From Leptospira sp. (GTDB lineage: Bacteria; Spirochaetota; Leptospiria; Leptospirales; Leptospiraceae): a stretch of DNA of 46,219 bases. The translations under genes were made by a program, and so were the position numbers. The notes under the pieces were generated by a model. It saw nothing but the letters and a program-made list of their open reading frames with translations, did not search any database and had not been told where the DNA came from. The stretch spans positions 1 through 46,219 of the forward strand of contig JAPZRK010000116.1 in assembly GCA_027531445.1 (NCBI GenBank), read 5' to 3'. How positions within the stretch are numbered: position 1 is the stretch's first letter; the number at the start of each line of letters is the position of its first letter. Shown here in pieces: positions 8,248-15,634 of this stretch.

Positions 8248-9432
8248 TTAATAACTTTCTATCCAAGATATCATCTCCTCCACAGGAATGGAACGGTTTC
8301 CTTGATTGCTGGAAGTCTCTTTTGCCTTGGCAAATAAGATTTCTAGTTTTTCCCGAGAGACTTTATAACCCGCATCATGTAAAAGATGTTGAATCGCACG
8401 GGCTCCAGATTGATTTGTAAACGATATACGTTCCTTATCAATTCGGCCTACGAATTCTGGTGAAAAGGTGCGGTAGGCACCTTTCGAATGACCCAAAGTT
8501 TTTGCGACTCCGTCTTGGTGAATGCCACTTCGATGGGAAAAAATATCATCTCCTAAAATGGGCGTTTTTTCTCCGATCGGTATATTTGTTAACTTGGAAA
8601 TCATTTTTGCGGTAGGATAAATCTTTTGAAAATTTAAATCTACTGGGACACCACATTGGTAAAGAGCGACCGCGGTTTCATAAAGATTTGTATTGCCTGC
8701 TCTTTCACCTAAACCATTCAATGCGACTTCAACTTGTGTTGCACCGGCAAAAAAACTTTCGACAGTTGTGGCGGTTGCCATTCCCAAATCATTATGTGTA
8801 TGAACAGAAATAGTGATATGATCTGGAATTTGCTCCACTACTTTTCGAACCATATCCACAAATACAAAGGGACGATATCGTTCTACCGTATTTGGAAGAT
8901 TGATTACATTTGCACCTGCGGCGATTGCTGTTTGAAATGCTTTGACCGCAAATTCAAAATTTTCAATAGCATCTCCGAAGTGTTCGCCAGAAAATTGAAT
9001 GCTTGTTTCTCGACCGGAAATTTTCCGTGCAAAACTTACGGCATTAAAAATTTTTTCCAAAACTTCCTCATTCGATATTTTAAGTACATTTTGAATCTGA
9101 AATGCACTCACTGGGTATACGATGTGTAATCTTGGCGTTGGGGCAAACTGTATTGCTTCCCAAGTAACTTGGATTTCTTGTTCAATGGCTCTTGACAATC
9201 CAGCGATCGTGATGTGTTTAGGTGCTTTCAGCGCAAGTCTCTTTGAAGCTTCAAATTCATTTGAATTGGAAGAGGGGAATCCCACTTCGATGCCGTTTAC
9301 CTTAAGCTCAACAAGTGCATCAAATACAACTTCCTTTTCATGGATTGTCCATGGGGTTTTTAAGGCTTGGTTTCCGTCACGTAAGGTGACATCTTGGATC
9401 CATGCTTTTTTTGGGTGGTTTGTCTCGTTCAT
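8248..9432 (-). CDS. leuA: 2-isopropylmalate synthase, short form without C-terminal regulatory domain
   Basis: HMGL-like TIM-barrel acyltransferase predicted to condense acetyl-CoA with 2-ketoisovalerate, the first step of leucine synthesis. Visible motifs: DVTLRDGNQ at 14-22 (metal and substrate Arg-Asp), HTHND at 211-215 (metal-binding His pair) and NGLGERAGNT at 229-238. At 394 residues it ends soon after the catalytic part and lacks the roughly 130-residue C-terminal domain that binds leucine for feedback inhibition. Homocitrate or citramalate synthase are alternative family assignments, but the leucine-codon leader directly upstream supports leuA. The ATG has a good AAGGA six bases before it. 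Control is probably by transcription attenuation at 9496-9617. Confidence 0.8.
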   Translation of the reverse strand: MNETNHPKKAWIQDVTLRDGNQALKTPWTIHEKEVVFDALVELKVNGIEVGFPSSNSNEFEASKRLALKAPKHITIAGLSRAIEQEIQVTWEAIQFAPTPRLHIVYPVSAFQIQNVLKISNEEVLEKIFNAVSFARKISGRETSIQFSGEHFGDAIENFEFAVKAFQTAIAAGANVINLPNTVERYRPFVFVDMVRKVVEQIPDHITISVHTHNDLGMATATTVESFFAGATQVEVALNGLGERAGNTNLYETAVALYQCGVPVDLNFQKIYPTAKMISKLTNIPIGEKTPILGDDIFSHRSGIHQDGVAKTLGHSKGAYRTFSPEFVGRIDKERISFTNQSGARAIQHLLHDAGYKVSREKLEILFAKAKETSSNQGNRSIPVEEMISWIESY

Positions 9433-9495
9433 TTTGTATCCTTACTTCCAAAGCCAAACAACCAAGAGGGTGGGGCTTTGTCTGTAGGGGCTACA

Positions 9496-9533
9496 AACAA
9501 AAAAGCCCGAAACCTCTGGGAGGTTCGGGCTTT
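9496..9533 (-). terminator. Attenuator terminator between leader peptide and leuA
   Basis: On the minus strand the arm AAAGCCCGAACCTC (9533-9520) pairs with GAGGTTTCGGGCTTT (9516-9502), with one bulged T and a CCA loop, and is followed by a run of T. This is a strong intrinsic terminator placed 31 bases after the leader stop and about 65 bases before the leuA ATG. The competing structures are region 1 CTCCTCGA (9581-9574) with region 2 TCGAGGGAG (9562-9554; eight pairs, one bulged G), and region 2 GTTC..GGG (9564-9556) with region 3 CCCGAAC (9529-9523; seven pairs, two-base bulge), which would block the terminator. Confidence 0.85.
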
Positions 9534-9563
9534 ACATCTAACGCAAGCACGTGCTCCCTCGAA

Positions 9564-9617
9564 CTAGCTGAGCTCGAGGAGGAGGAGTGATTGAAAAATG
9601 CAGATGGAAGATTTCAT
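9564..9617 (-). CDS. leuL: Leucine-rich leader peptide of leuA attenuator
   Basis: Too short for ordinary gene finding. ATG at 9617 to TAG at 9566-9564 encodes MKSSICIFQSLLLLELS (17 residues) with four consecutive CTC Leu codons (9587-9576), Glu, and a fifth CTC. An in-frame TAG lies two codons upstream of the ATG, so the ATG is the only start. No Shine-Dalgarno precedes it, while a TATAGT -10-like box ends only seven bases before it, so the message may be leaderless. The stop codon falls in the loop of a possible hairpin between the Leu codons and 9562-9554. The layout matches leader peptides that sense charged tRNA-Leu by ribosome stalling. Confidence 0.8.
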   Translation of the reverse strand: MKSSICIFQSLLLLELS

Positions 9618-9624
9618 AATCTAT

Positions 9625-9656
9625 ACTATAGACCGCTTACCTATCCAAAACGTCAA
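9625..9656 (-). promoter_or_regulatory. Probable promoter of the leuL-leuA leader transcript
   Basis: Minus strand TTGACG (9656-9651) and TATAGT (9630-9625) are separated by 20 bases, longer than ideal; GTCTAT (9633-9628) at 17 bases is an alternative -10. Either would start transcription within a few bases of the leader ATG at 9617. Confidence 0.4.
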
Positions 9657-9808
9657 TTTTTTTTTAGAATCGTTATATCCTTTCGATGGAGAGGGGCCCG
9701 TTTTGGGAATCACTTGCAAAAAATTTCAAATTGCACCTCGAAACTATAAAATAAGGAAAGAAAAAAAACAGGCAGGCTAATCTCTAGCGTTATAAAGGAG
9801 ATTTTTTC

Positions 9809-10105
9809 ATGAAAAAATCATTATCACTTCTTATCGCTACTTTCACATTGCTTGCTCTTGTTGCTTGCTCTTCAGGTTCAAAAGTGGAAGCTCCAAAACC
9901 AGTTCCAGTTGCTGGTAAAGGTGTAGTATCTGTTCTTCCAAATGGTGCAGGTTTTGCAATTGAAGCAGACGGTAAAAAATACGTAGTTGTAAACGCTGAC
10001 GTTCTTGGCAAAAAACTACAAAAAGACAAATCGAAAGTTGAATTTGCTGGTGATGCAGTATCTTCAAACGGTGTTGATTCAATCACACTTACTTCTGCGA
10101 AGTAA
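9809..10105 (+). CDS. Small lipoprotein
   Basis: A 98-residue secreted lipoprotein: positively charged start MKKS, hydrophobic core and lipobox LVAC with Cys at 20, followed by SSGSK, a Pro/Ala-rich linker and a compact basic domain (VSVLPNGAGFAIEADGKKYV). A strong ribosome binding site (AAAGGAG) lies eight bases before the ATG. It is a monocistronic unit: it has its own intrinsic terminator after it and is divergent from the leuL-leuA transcript. No function is recognised; the small size, strong translation signals and terminator suggest an abundant envelope protein. Confidence 0.85.
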   Translation: MKKSLSLLIATFTLLALVACSSGSKVEAPKPVPVAGKGVVSVLPNGAGFAIEADGKKYVVVNADVLGKKLQKDKSKVEFAGDAVSSNGVDSITLTSAK

Positions 10106-10120
10106 TCCACTCAAACTGCT

Positions 10121-10152
10121 AAAAACAGCTCTATCCCTATAGGGCTGTTTTT
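10121..10152 (+). terminator. Intrinsic terminator of the small lipoprotein gene
   Basis: AAAAACAGCTCTAT (10121-10134) is nearly complementary to ATAGGGCTGTTTTT (10139-10152) around a short CCCT loop, with one mismatch; the 3' arm ends in a T-run. Lies 16 bases after the stop codon. Confidence 0.85.
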
Positions 10153-10238
10153 CTTTCCAAATACCTAAAATTTCCTGATTATTCACCTGTTCAATCGGAG
10201 TCGATTCTCAATCCTGGAAGAATCTACGAAGGCCCATC

Positions 10239-11549
10239 TTGCATAAACACATCGAATCTTTTTCTGATCTATCCATTGATAAACACATCCAAAAAGCCGT
10301 AGCCGAATCTGGTTACACAAAACCCACACCCATCCAGATCCAAGCGATTCCACTGCTTTTAGAGCGTCGTGATCTCTTGGGATGCGCTCAAACTGGCACT
10401 GGCAAGACTGCGGCCTTCGCTTTACCTATCCTCCACAATCTAGTTCTAGACAATCGCAAAACCATACCCAAACAACCGCGAGTGCTTGTGCTTGTTCCCA
10501 CTCGTGAGCTTGCAGTCCAAGTTCACGATAGCTTTAAAGTTTATGGAAAGTACTTACAAATCAAAACAGCCGTAATCTTTGGAGGCGTAGGTCAAGGGCC
10601 TCAAGTGAAGGCACTTGCAGGTGGTGTTGATGTTCTAGTCGCAACTCCTGGGCGTTTGGTGGATCTAATGGACCAACGATATATCTCGCTGACTAATTTG
10701 GAAGTTTTTGTATTGGATGAGGCAGATCGGATGTTGGATATGGGGTTCATTCATTCCATCCGCAAAATTTTAACCTTCCTACCAAAAAAACGGCATAATT
10801 TATTTTTTTCAGCAACGATGCCACCAGATATCGAAAAACTTGCGAGTTCCATTTTGGTATCACCTACTCGAATTGATGTAACACCCGTTTCCTCTACTGT
10901 CGAGTTGATTGCGCAATCTGTAATGTATGTTGATCGTGATAATAAAAAAGAATTATTGCTAAAATTATTCAAAGACAAAGCTTTAAACCGAGTCATCGTT
11001 TTTACTAAGACAAAGCACGGGGCAAACAAAGTTGCTGAGCTACTTGCAAAAAGTGGTGTGCGTGTGGATGTGATCCACGGAAACAAAAGTCAGTCAGCAA
11101 GACAGCGTGCTCTGGAAGATTTTCGTGCAGGAAAAACAAGAGCGCTAGTCGCAACTGATCTTGCCGCACGTGGGATTGATATCGATGACATCACTCATGT
11201 TATCAATTATGAGATTCCTTACGTTCCTGAGACCTATGTCCATCGGATTGGTAGGACGGCAAGGGCTGGTGCGAAAGGGATTGCGATCTCGATCTGTGAG
11301 GCAGATGAGAGGTCTCTCATTAAAGATATTGAAAAAGTAATCGGTATCAGCATTCCAGTCGACCGCGAACACCCGTTTCACTCTAAAAATGTAGAATCAC
11401 ATACAGGCAAGGCACCGAAGATCCATGGATCTGGAGGTGGCGGTGGTGGTGGTGGTGGAAGAAACAGCGGTGGAAGGGGTGGCTTCTCAGGCGGAGGCAG
11501 ACCCCAAGGGCGCAAACCATCTGCAAAAAAAACACCTAGAAAGTATTAA
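10239..11549 (+). CDS. rhlE: DEAD-box ATP-dependent RNA helicase, RhlE type
   Basis: RNA helicase of 436 residues with all superfamily 2 motifs: the upstream Phe (SFSDL, residue 8), Q motif GYTKPTPIQ (25-33), Walker A AQTGTGKT (50-57), PTREL (87-91), TPGRL (136-140), DEAD (160-163), SAT (191-193), ARGIDI and HRIGRTARAG. A Gly/Arg-rich tail (from about 393) holds nine consecutive Gly residues and RGG-like repeats for nonspecific RNA contact. The start is TTG: it is needed to include the conserved Phe, and a GAAGG box stands six bases upstream. Likely roles are ribosome assembly or RNA unwinding at low temperature, known for the family. The stop overlaps the convergent transporter gene by 4 bp. 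Confidence 0.9.
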   Translation: MHKHIESFSDLSIDKHIQKAVAESGYTKPTPIQIQAIPLLLERRDLLGCAQTGTGKTAAFALPILHNLVLDNRKTIPKQPRVLVLVPTRELAVQVHDSFKVYGKYLQIKTAVIFGGVGQGPQVKALAGGVDVLVATPGRLVDLMDQRYISLTNLEVFVLDEADRMLDMGFIHSIRKILTFLPKKRHNLFFSATMPPDIEKLASSILVSPTRIDVTPVSSTVELIAQSVMYVDRDNKKELLLKLFKDKALNRVIVFTKTKHGANKVAELLAKSGVRVDVIHGNKSQSARQRALEDFRAGKTRALVATDLAARGIDIDDITHVINYEIPYVPETYVHRIGRTARAGAKGIAISICEADERSLIKDIEKVIGISIPVDREHPFHSKNVESHTGKAPKIHGSGGGGGGGGGRNSGGRGGFSGGGRPQGRKPSAKKTPRKY

Positions 11550-13000
11550 GACTTTTGTCCCAAGATAAAGTCACAAATCCAGAACCCTAAACAGAAGATA
11601 CAAATTCCAGCCGGAATGAGTAGGGTAAATGGAAATGTGATGAACTGTGCAAGGATTACAAGTAAACCAATCGATCCAAACAATAAGGGACTGATGATCC
11701 AATTGGGAAAGCTGTGCTTTGTTTTGTTTCTAGCAAAGAAAAATAGAGCGATGGTTGGACCAAGAGTATAAGAGAAAATAGTCAGTCCTATCTCAAGGAT
11801 ACTCTTTTCAAAACGTTCACTCAGCCCAAACGGAACTAGGGCAGATAAAAAAAGTATGACTCCAAAGATTAGACTCGAAACCTTGGGGGTCATGTATTTG
11901 TCCATTCCCCAATCCCTAGACCAAGTCAGCGAAAGAGAATTGATTGTTGAAGACAAAGTAGACATGGCACTTGCAAGTATGGCAGACAAAAGAAGACCAA
12001 GAAAAGGTGATGGGATCTTATCAATGATGAAATAACTGAACACTTTGTCCGATGCTATCTCGGTTCCGTTATAATATAGGTATAATAAAGTCCCTATGCT
12101 TAAAAAAAGCAAAAATTGAAAGGTCACAAAAAAACCACTGGTAATCAATATCTTTTGGCCGGTTTTTAAATCTTTAGATGCGATGATTCTCTGAACTAAC
12201 ATAAGATCTGTTCCGTGAGATCCAATTGAGATGAATGCTCCGCCCAGTATCGCAAAAATAAAATAGTATGCTGGATTTGTCCCAGGAAAATCGGAATGGA
12301 AAATGGTAAACTTATTTGATTGCCAAGCGGACGTTAGTTGTAAAATTATAGAAGACTCTGCACTTTGTGATAAAAAATAAAGCAAGAGTCCCAAAGAAAA
12401 AAAGCCACCAATCAAATATATCACAAGTTGAAGGGAATCAGTAAAAACGATCGCGCGAAATCCTCCATAGACGGCATAAACAATGGTTGCAAACGAAAGT
12501 AAAAAAAGAGCTATAATACCCGTTTGAGATTCAGTCAATTCGAAGAGATGCAAACGACCGATCAAAAATGCGATGGGTAGCGAAGTCACATACAAACGAA
12601 TCCCATCACCCAAGATTCTCGAAATAGAAAAAATAAGTGACATCGATTTTTGAGCAGAGGTTCCAAATCTTTCTCCTAAATACTCATAGATAGAGATACG
12701 CTCGCCTGCATAGTAGCTCGGTAACAGAAAGTATGCGACGATGGTTCTTCCTATAATGTAACCTAAACTAATTTGTAAAAAAGAAAAGTCACCTTTAAAT
12801 GAAAGAGAAGGAATGGAAAGAAAGGTGAGACTGGAAGTCTCGGTTGCAGTAAGAGAAAAAAGTAGCCATACCCAGTGAATTTGTTTTTTACCGAGGTAAA
12901 AATCTTCCTCGGACGCACTCTTTTTAGAAAAACGAAATCCGAGGTAAAACACGGAGATAAAATAAAGTAAAATAACCAAAAAATCTAAGTAAGTGTTCAT
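11546..13000 (-). CDS. Sodium:solute symporter (SSS family) protein
   Basis: Inner-membrane transporter of 484 residues with about 13 membrane segments, beginning without signal peptide (MNTYLDFLVILLYF). The stretch SLTATETSSLTFLSIPSLSF after the second segment and the GGFRAIVFTDSLQ motif near residue 180 are typical of the SSS (SLC5-like) family, which couples sodium entry to uptake of sugars, amino acids, vitamins or carboxylates. The substrate is not evident. It follows the CBS-domain gene with 21 bp between them on the same strand, so the two probably form an operon. Confidence 0.85.
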   Translation of the reverse strand: MNTYLDFLVILLYFISVFYLGFRFSKKSASEEDFYLGKKQIHWVWLLFSLTATETSSLTFLSIPSLSFKGDFSFLQISLGYIIGRTIVAYFLLPSYYAGERISIYEYLGERFGTSAQKSMSLIFSISRILGDGIRLYVTSLPIAFLIGRLHLFELTESQTGIIALFLLSFATIVYAVYGGFRAIVFTDSLQLVIYLIGGFFSLGLLLYFLSQSAESSIILQLTSAWQSNKFTIFHSDFPGTNPAYYFIFAILGGAFISIGSHGTDLMLVQRIIASKDLKTGQKILITSGFFVTFQFLLFLSIGTLLYLYYNGTEIASDKVFSYFIIDKIPSPFLGLLLSAILASAMSTLSSTINSLSLTWSRDWGMDKYMTPKVSSLIFGVILFLSALVPFGLSERFEKSILEIGLTIFSYTLGPTIALFFFARNKTKHSFPNWIISPLLFGSIGLLVILAQFITFPFTLLIPAGICIFCLGFWICDFILGQKS

Positions 13001-13021
13001 TGTCTTATTTACAGATTTATT

Positions 13022-13636
13022 TTATGCAAGGAGAGTAAAACCAGGAAATTTTACAATTGCTCGAATTAGATCTGTCCTGGTGATAATCCCAATCGTTTCT
13101 GCATCGCTATCGATGATCGGAAGACAGCCGACACGTTCATCTAGCATCACTTTGGCGGCGAATCGGATTTCAGTTTGTAAGGAACCGGTAAGTACCCTTT
13201 CTGCCATAATTTCAGAGATGAGGTGTTTGGGTTTTGAATCGGCGATGCTCCGCAGTATGTCTCTGTCAGAAATAATTCCTACGAGTTTCCTTCTTTCATT
13301 TGTGATTGGGATATGTCGAAATCGTTTTTCTAAAAAGTAGGATTTTGCTTCTTCGATCAGTGAATCTTCCTGGAGAGTAAACACAGGCGAACTCATTACT
13401 TGACTGGCAAAAAGTAGGGGACTCTCGTTTTGTGAATGTTCCTCATCTGCATATGCTGTTTTTGGATTTTGAAACAGGTGCCTAGGACTCGGTTCTGAAA
13501 CGATGGGGCTATCACGCTCTGGATCAAATGCATCTAAGTGGCGTGTCTCCTTGATACCCGTGATTTTTGGAACGGTCATGGTTGTGACAGTCGGGGTGCG
13601 GGGTGAAGATAGGCCGTTTTGAACCCAAAAAAACAT
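13022..13636 (-). CDS. CBS-domain pair protein
   Basis: A 204-residue soluble protein. Residues 1-75 are polar and probably disordered; two CBS domains follow (about 78-138 and 143-200), recognisable from VMSSPVFTLQEDSLIEEA, GIISDRDILRSI and GIITRTDLIRAI. Paired CBS domains bind adenine nucleotides and regulate partner proteins. The transporter gene lies 21 bp downstream, so this may be its nucleotide-sensing regulator, though that is inferred from position. The gene is divergent from the acyl-CoA synthetase gene. Confidence 0.85.
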   Translation of the reverse strand: MFFWVQNGLSSPRTPTVTTMTVPKITGIKETRHLDAFDPERDSPIVSEPSPRHLFQNPKTAYADEEHSQNESPLLFASQVMSSPVFTLQEDSLIEEAKSYFLEKRFRHIPITNERRKLVGIISDRDILRSIADSKPKHLISEIMAERVLTGSLQTEIRFAAKVMLDERVGCLPIIDSDAETIGIITRTDLIRAIVKFPGFTLLA

Positions 13637-13750
13637 AATATTGTCCTAATTTGGTCTAATTTATAACAAACATACAGAAAAAACTTGCAAAAAACGAACA
13701 GTGGTTTTTTATCCTCGGGAGAAAGAACCGAGAAAGGATACGCACGCGAA

Positions 13751-15634
13751 ATGGAAAACCGACCTACTTTATTATACCATCTTTTGGAATCAGTTTCAAC
13801 AAGGTTTCCTGACAAAGTCAGTTTCCGAAAACGAGATAAAGGGAATGGGTTTCCGGGCATAAGTTATACGAAGCTGAAAACGGTGGTTGATGAATACATC
13901 GCAGGCTGGATTTCGGTCGGGCTTAAAACCGGTGACAGAGTCGGCTACTTTTGTGATGCCTCTCCCAATTGGCTTGCGATGGACCTTGCGATCCTTTCTG
14001 CAGGCGGAGTCGTTGTTCCTAGAGGAACAGACATAGTCGATGACGAAATTCTTTATATCCTAAATCACTCAGAAGCTAGGTTCCTTGTTGTTCAAAAGGA
14101 AAAAGACTTCCAAAGAATCAAAAGGTTGTCTTCAAAAATTCCATCTCTCGAGTCTGTTTGGATATTGGAAACAGATGTCGGCGAACTAATGGTAGGTGAA
14201 AATTCAGTCTCTGTACTTTCTCAAAAAGGAAAAGATTCACTCGGTTCGATTCGTACTAGATTAAATGAAATTGATCCAGATGGTCTTGCCACTTTGATCT
14301 ATACTTCTGGAACTACTGGAAATCCCAAAGGTGTCATGCTATCGCAGAAAGGTTGGCTAACAGCAATCAGTAATACAACTGCTAGGTTAGATATGAACTC
14401 ATCGGATACGGCGGTAAGCCTACTTCCTCCTTGGCATGCCTTTGAGAGAGCGATTGAATACGCAACACTCGCTCTCGGGGTTGATTTTCTTGTTTCAAAT
14501 ATGACCTCGTTGAAAGATGATTTGCGAGATTTTAGACCTACGATCTTTCCTTCCGTTCCAAGAATATGGGAATCCGTCTTTAATGGCATTATGGTCAAGG
14601 TAGCAAAGGAGGGTGGATTCAAAGAAAAGTTATTTCACTTTTTTTTAAACGTAGGCAAAATCTGGGAAAAGCACAAATCCGTTGTCTTTGGATATGATTT
14701 CAATATATATAAAAAGAATTTGTTAGTCGATATCTACCAAAGAAGTGTTTCTCTCTTCATACTCTTCTTTTTATCTCCAGCAAAACTAGTTTCCATTAAA
14801 ATTTTTTCAGCCATACACAAGGCACTTGGTGGACGTATCCGTATTTGTATATCAGCGGGTTCTGCTCTCCCAAGTGTAGTGGACGGTTTTCTATCGGCAA
14901 TCGGACTGAAAGTTTTGGAAGGGTATGGGATGACAGAAACATCCGCTGTTGTATCCATTAGATCAAATACAAAGCCAACGAAGGGAACAGTTGGTATACC
15001 AATTGATGGTTATTCTGTGATTTTGAAGGACGAAAGTGGAAAATTGATCACAAAACAAGGTGATAAGGGAACTCTTTGGATTAAATCAGATCAAATTTTA
15101 AAAGGCTATTATAAACGTCCTGAATTGAATACGGTAGTTTTTGATTCAAATGGTTTTTTTGATACAGGTGATTTGATGCAGATTACTCATCGGAATGAAC
15201 TTGTGTTCTCAGGTCGTTCCAAAGATACAATCGCTCTAATCGGTGGAGAAAATATTGAACCTATTCCCATTGAGGATAAATTATTAACATCGCCGTACAT
15301 CGATCAGGTGATGATAGTTGGACATGATAGAAAAACATTAGGAGCATTGATCGTTCCGAATTTTGAGGCAGTCGAAAAAACTCTTGCGGAAACATCCAAA
15401 AATTATTCTGAATGGAATGAAAATCTAAAAGTCAGAGACTTATTCCGTAAAGAAATCTCAAAAATCATTTCAAAAGAAAATGGTTTTAAGGCATTTGAAA
15501 TGGTTCCCGCAAATAATTTTTATCTGGTTCCAAGGCCTTTTGATCCAGATGTCGAAATGACTCGAACTCTCAAAATGAAACGTAATGTCATTGCAGACGC
15601 GTTTGCAAAAGAAATAAACAGGATCTACCAATGA
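13751..15634 (+). CDS. Long-chain acyl-CoA synthetase (AMP-binding)
   Basis: Adenylate-forming enzyme of about 627 residues predicted to activate fatty acids with ATP and CoA. The ATP-binding loop IYTSGTTGNPKG lies near residue 185, followed by the linker GYGMTETSAV, the FFDTGDL motif and a C-terminal Lys-rich TLKMKRN. The start is taken at ATG 13751 because homologues begin with the TLLYHLLESVSTRFPDKVSF segment; an open frame extends back to TTG 13685 without a ribosome binding site. An AAAGGA box lies 12 bases upstream. The 3' end overlaps the next gene by ATGA, so translation is coupled with the acyl-CoA dehydrogenase. First gene of a lipid-metabolism operon. Confidence 0.88.
   Translation: MENRPTLLYHLLESVSTRFPDKVSFRKRDKGNGFPGISYTKLKTVVDEYIAGWISVGLKTGDRVGYFCDASPNWLAMDLAILSAGGVVVPRGTDIVDDEILYILNHSEARFLVVQKEKDFQRIKRLSSKIPSLESVWILETDVGELMVGENSVSVLSQKGKDSLGSIRTRLNEIDPDGLATLIYTSGTTGNPKGVMLSQKGWLTAISNTTARLDMNSSDTAVSLLPPWHAFERAIEYATLALGVDFLVSNMTSLKDDLRDFRPTIFPSVPRIWESVFNGIMVKVAKEGGFKEKLFHFFLNVGKIWEKHKSVVFGYDFNIYKKNLLVDIYQRSVSLFILFFLSPAKLVSIKIFSAIHKALGGRIRICISAGSALPSVVDGFLSAIGLKVLEGYGMTETSAVVSIRSNTKPTKGTVGIPIDGYSVILKDESGKLITKQGDKGTLWIKSDQILKGYYKRPELNTVVFDSNGFFDTGDLMQITHRNELVFSGRSKDTIALIGGENIEPIPIEDKLLTSPYIDQVMIVGHDRKTLGALIVPNFEAVEKTLAETSKNYSEWNENLKVRDLFRKEISKIISKENGFKAFEMVPANNFYLVPRPFDPDVEMTRTLKMKRNVIADAFAKEINRIYQ

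Noticed and set aside
9546..9555. AGCACGTGCT palindrome within the leuA leader
   Set aside because: Perfect 10-base palindrome, but without loop it cannot form a stable hairpin; not needed for the attenuator model, though it might add to region 2 structure.
9598..9780. 60-codon plus-strand ORF opposite the leuA leader
   Set aside because: Its apparent strong ribosome binding site (GGAGGAGG) is only the complement of the leader's CTC Leu codons, the product is low-complexity and ends in a Lys-rich tail, and it overlaps the attenuator on the other strand.
13641..13667. TTGTCC / TATAAC promoter pair for the acyl-CoA synthetase operon
   Set aside because: Spacing of only 15 bases and a weak -35; a promoter is likely in this divergent gap but this exact pair is not convincing.
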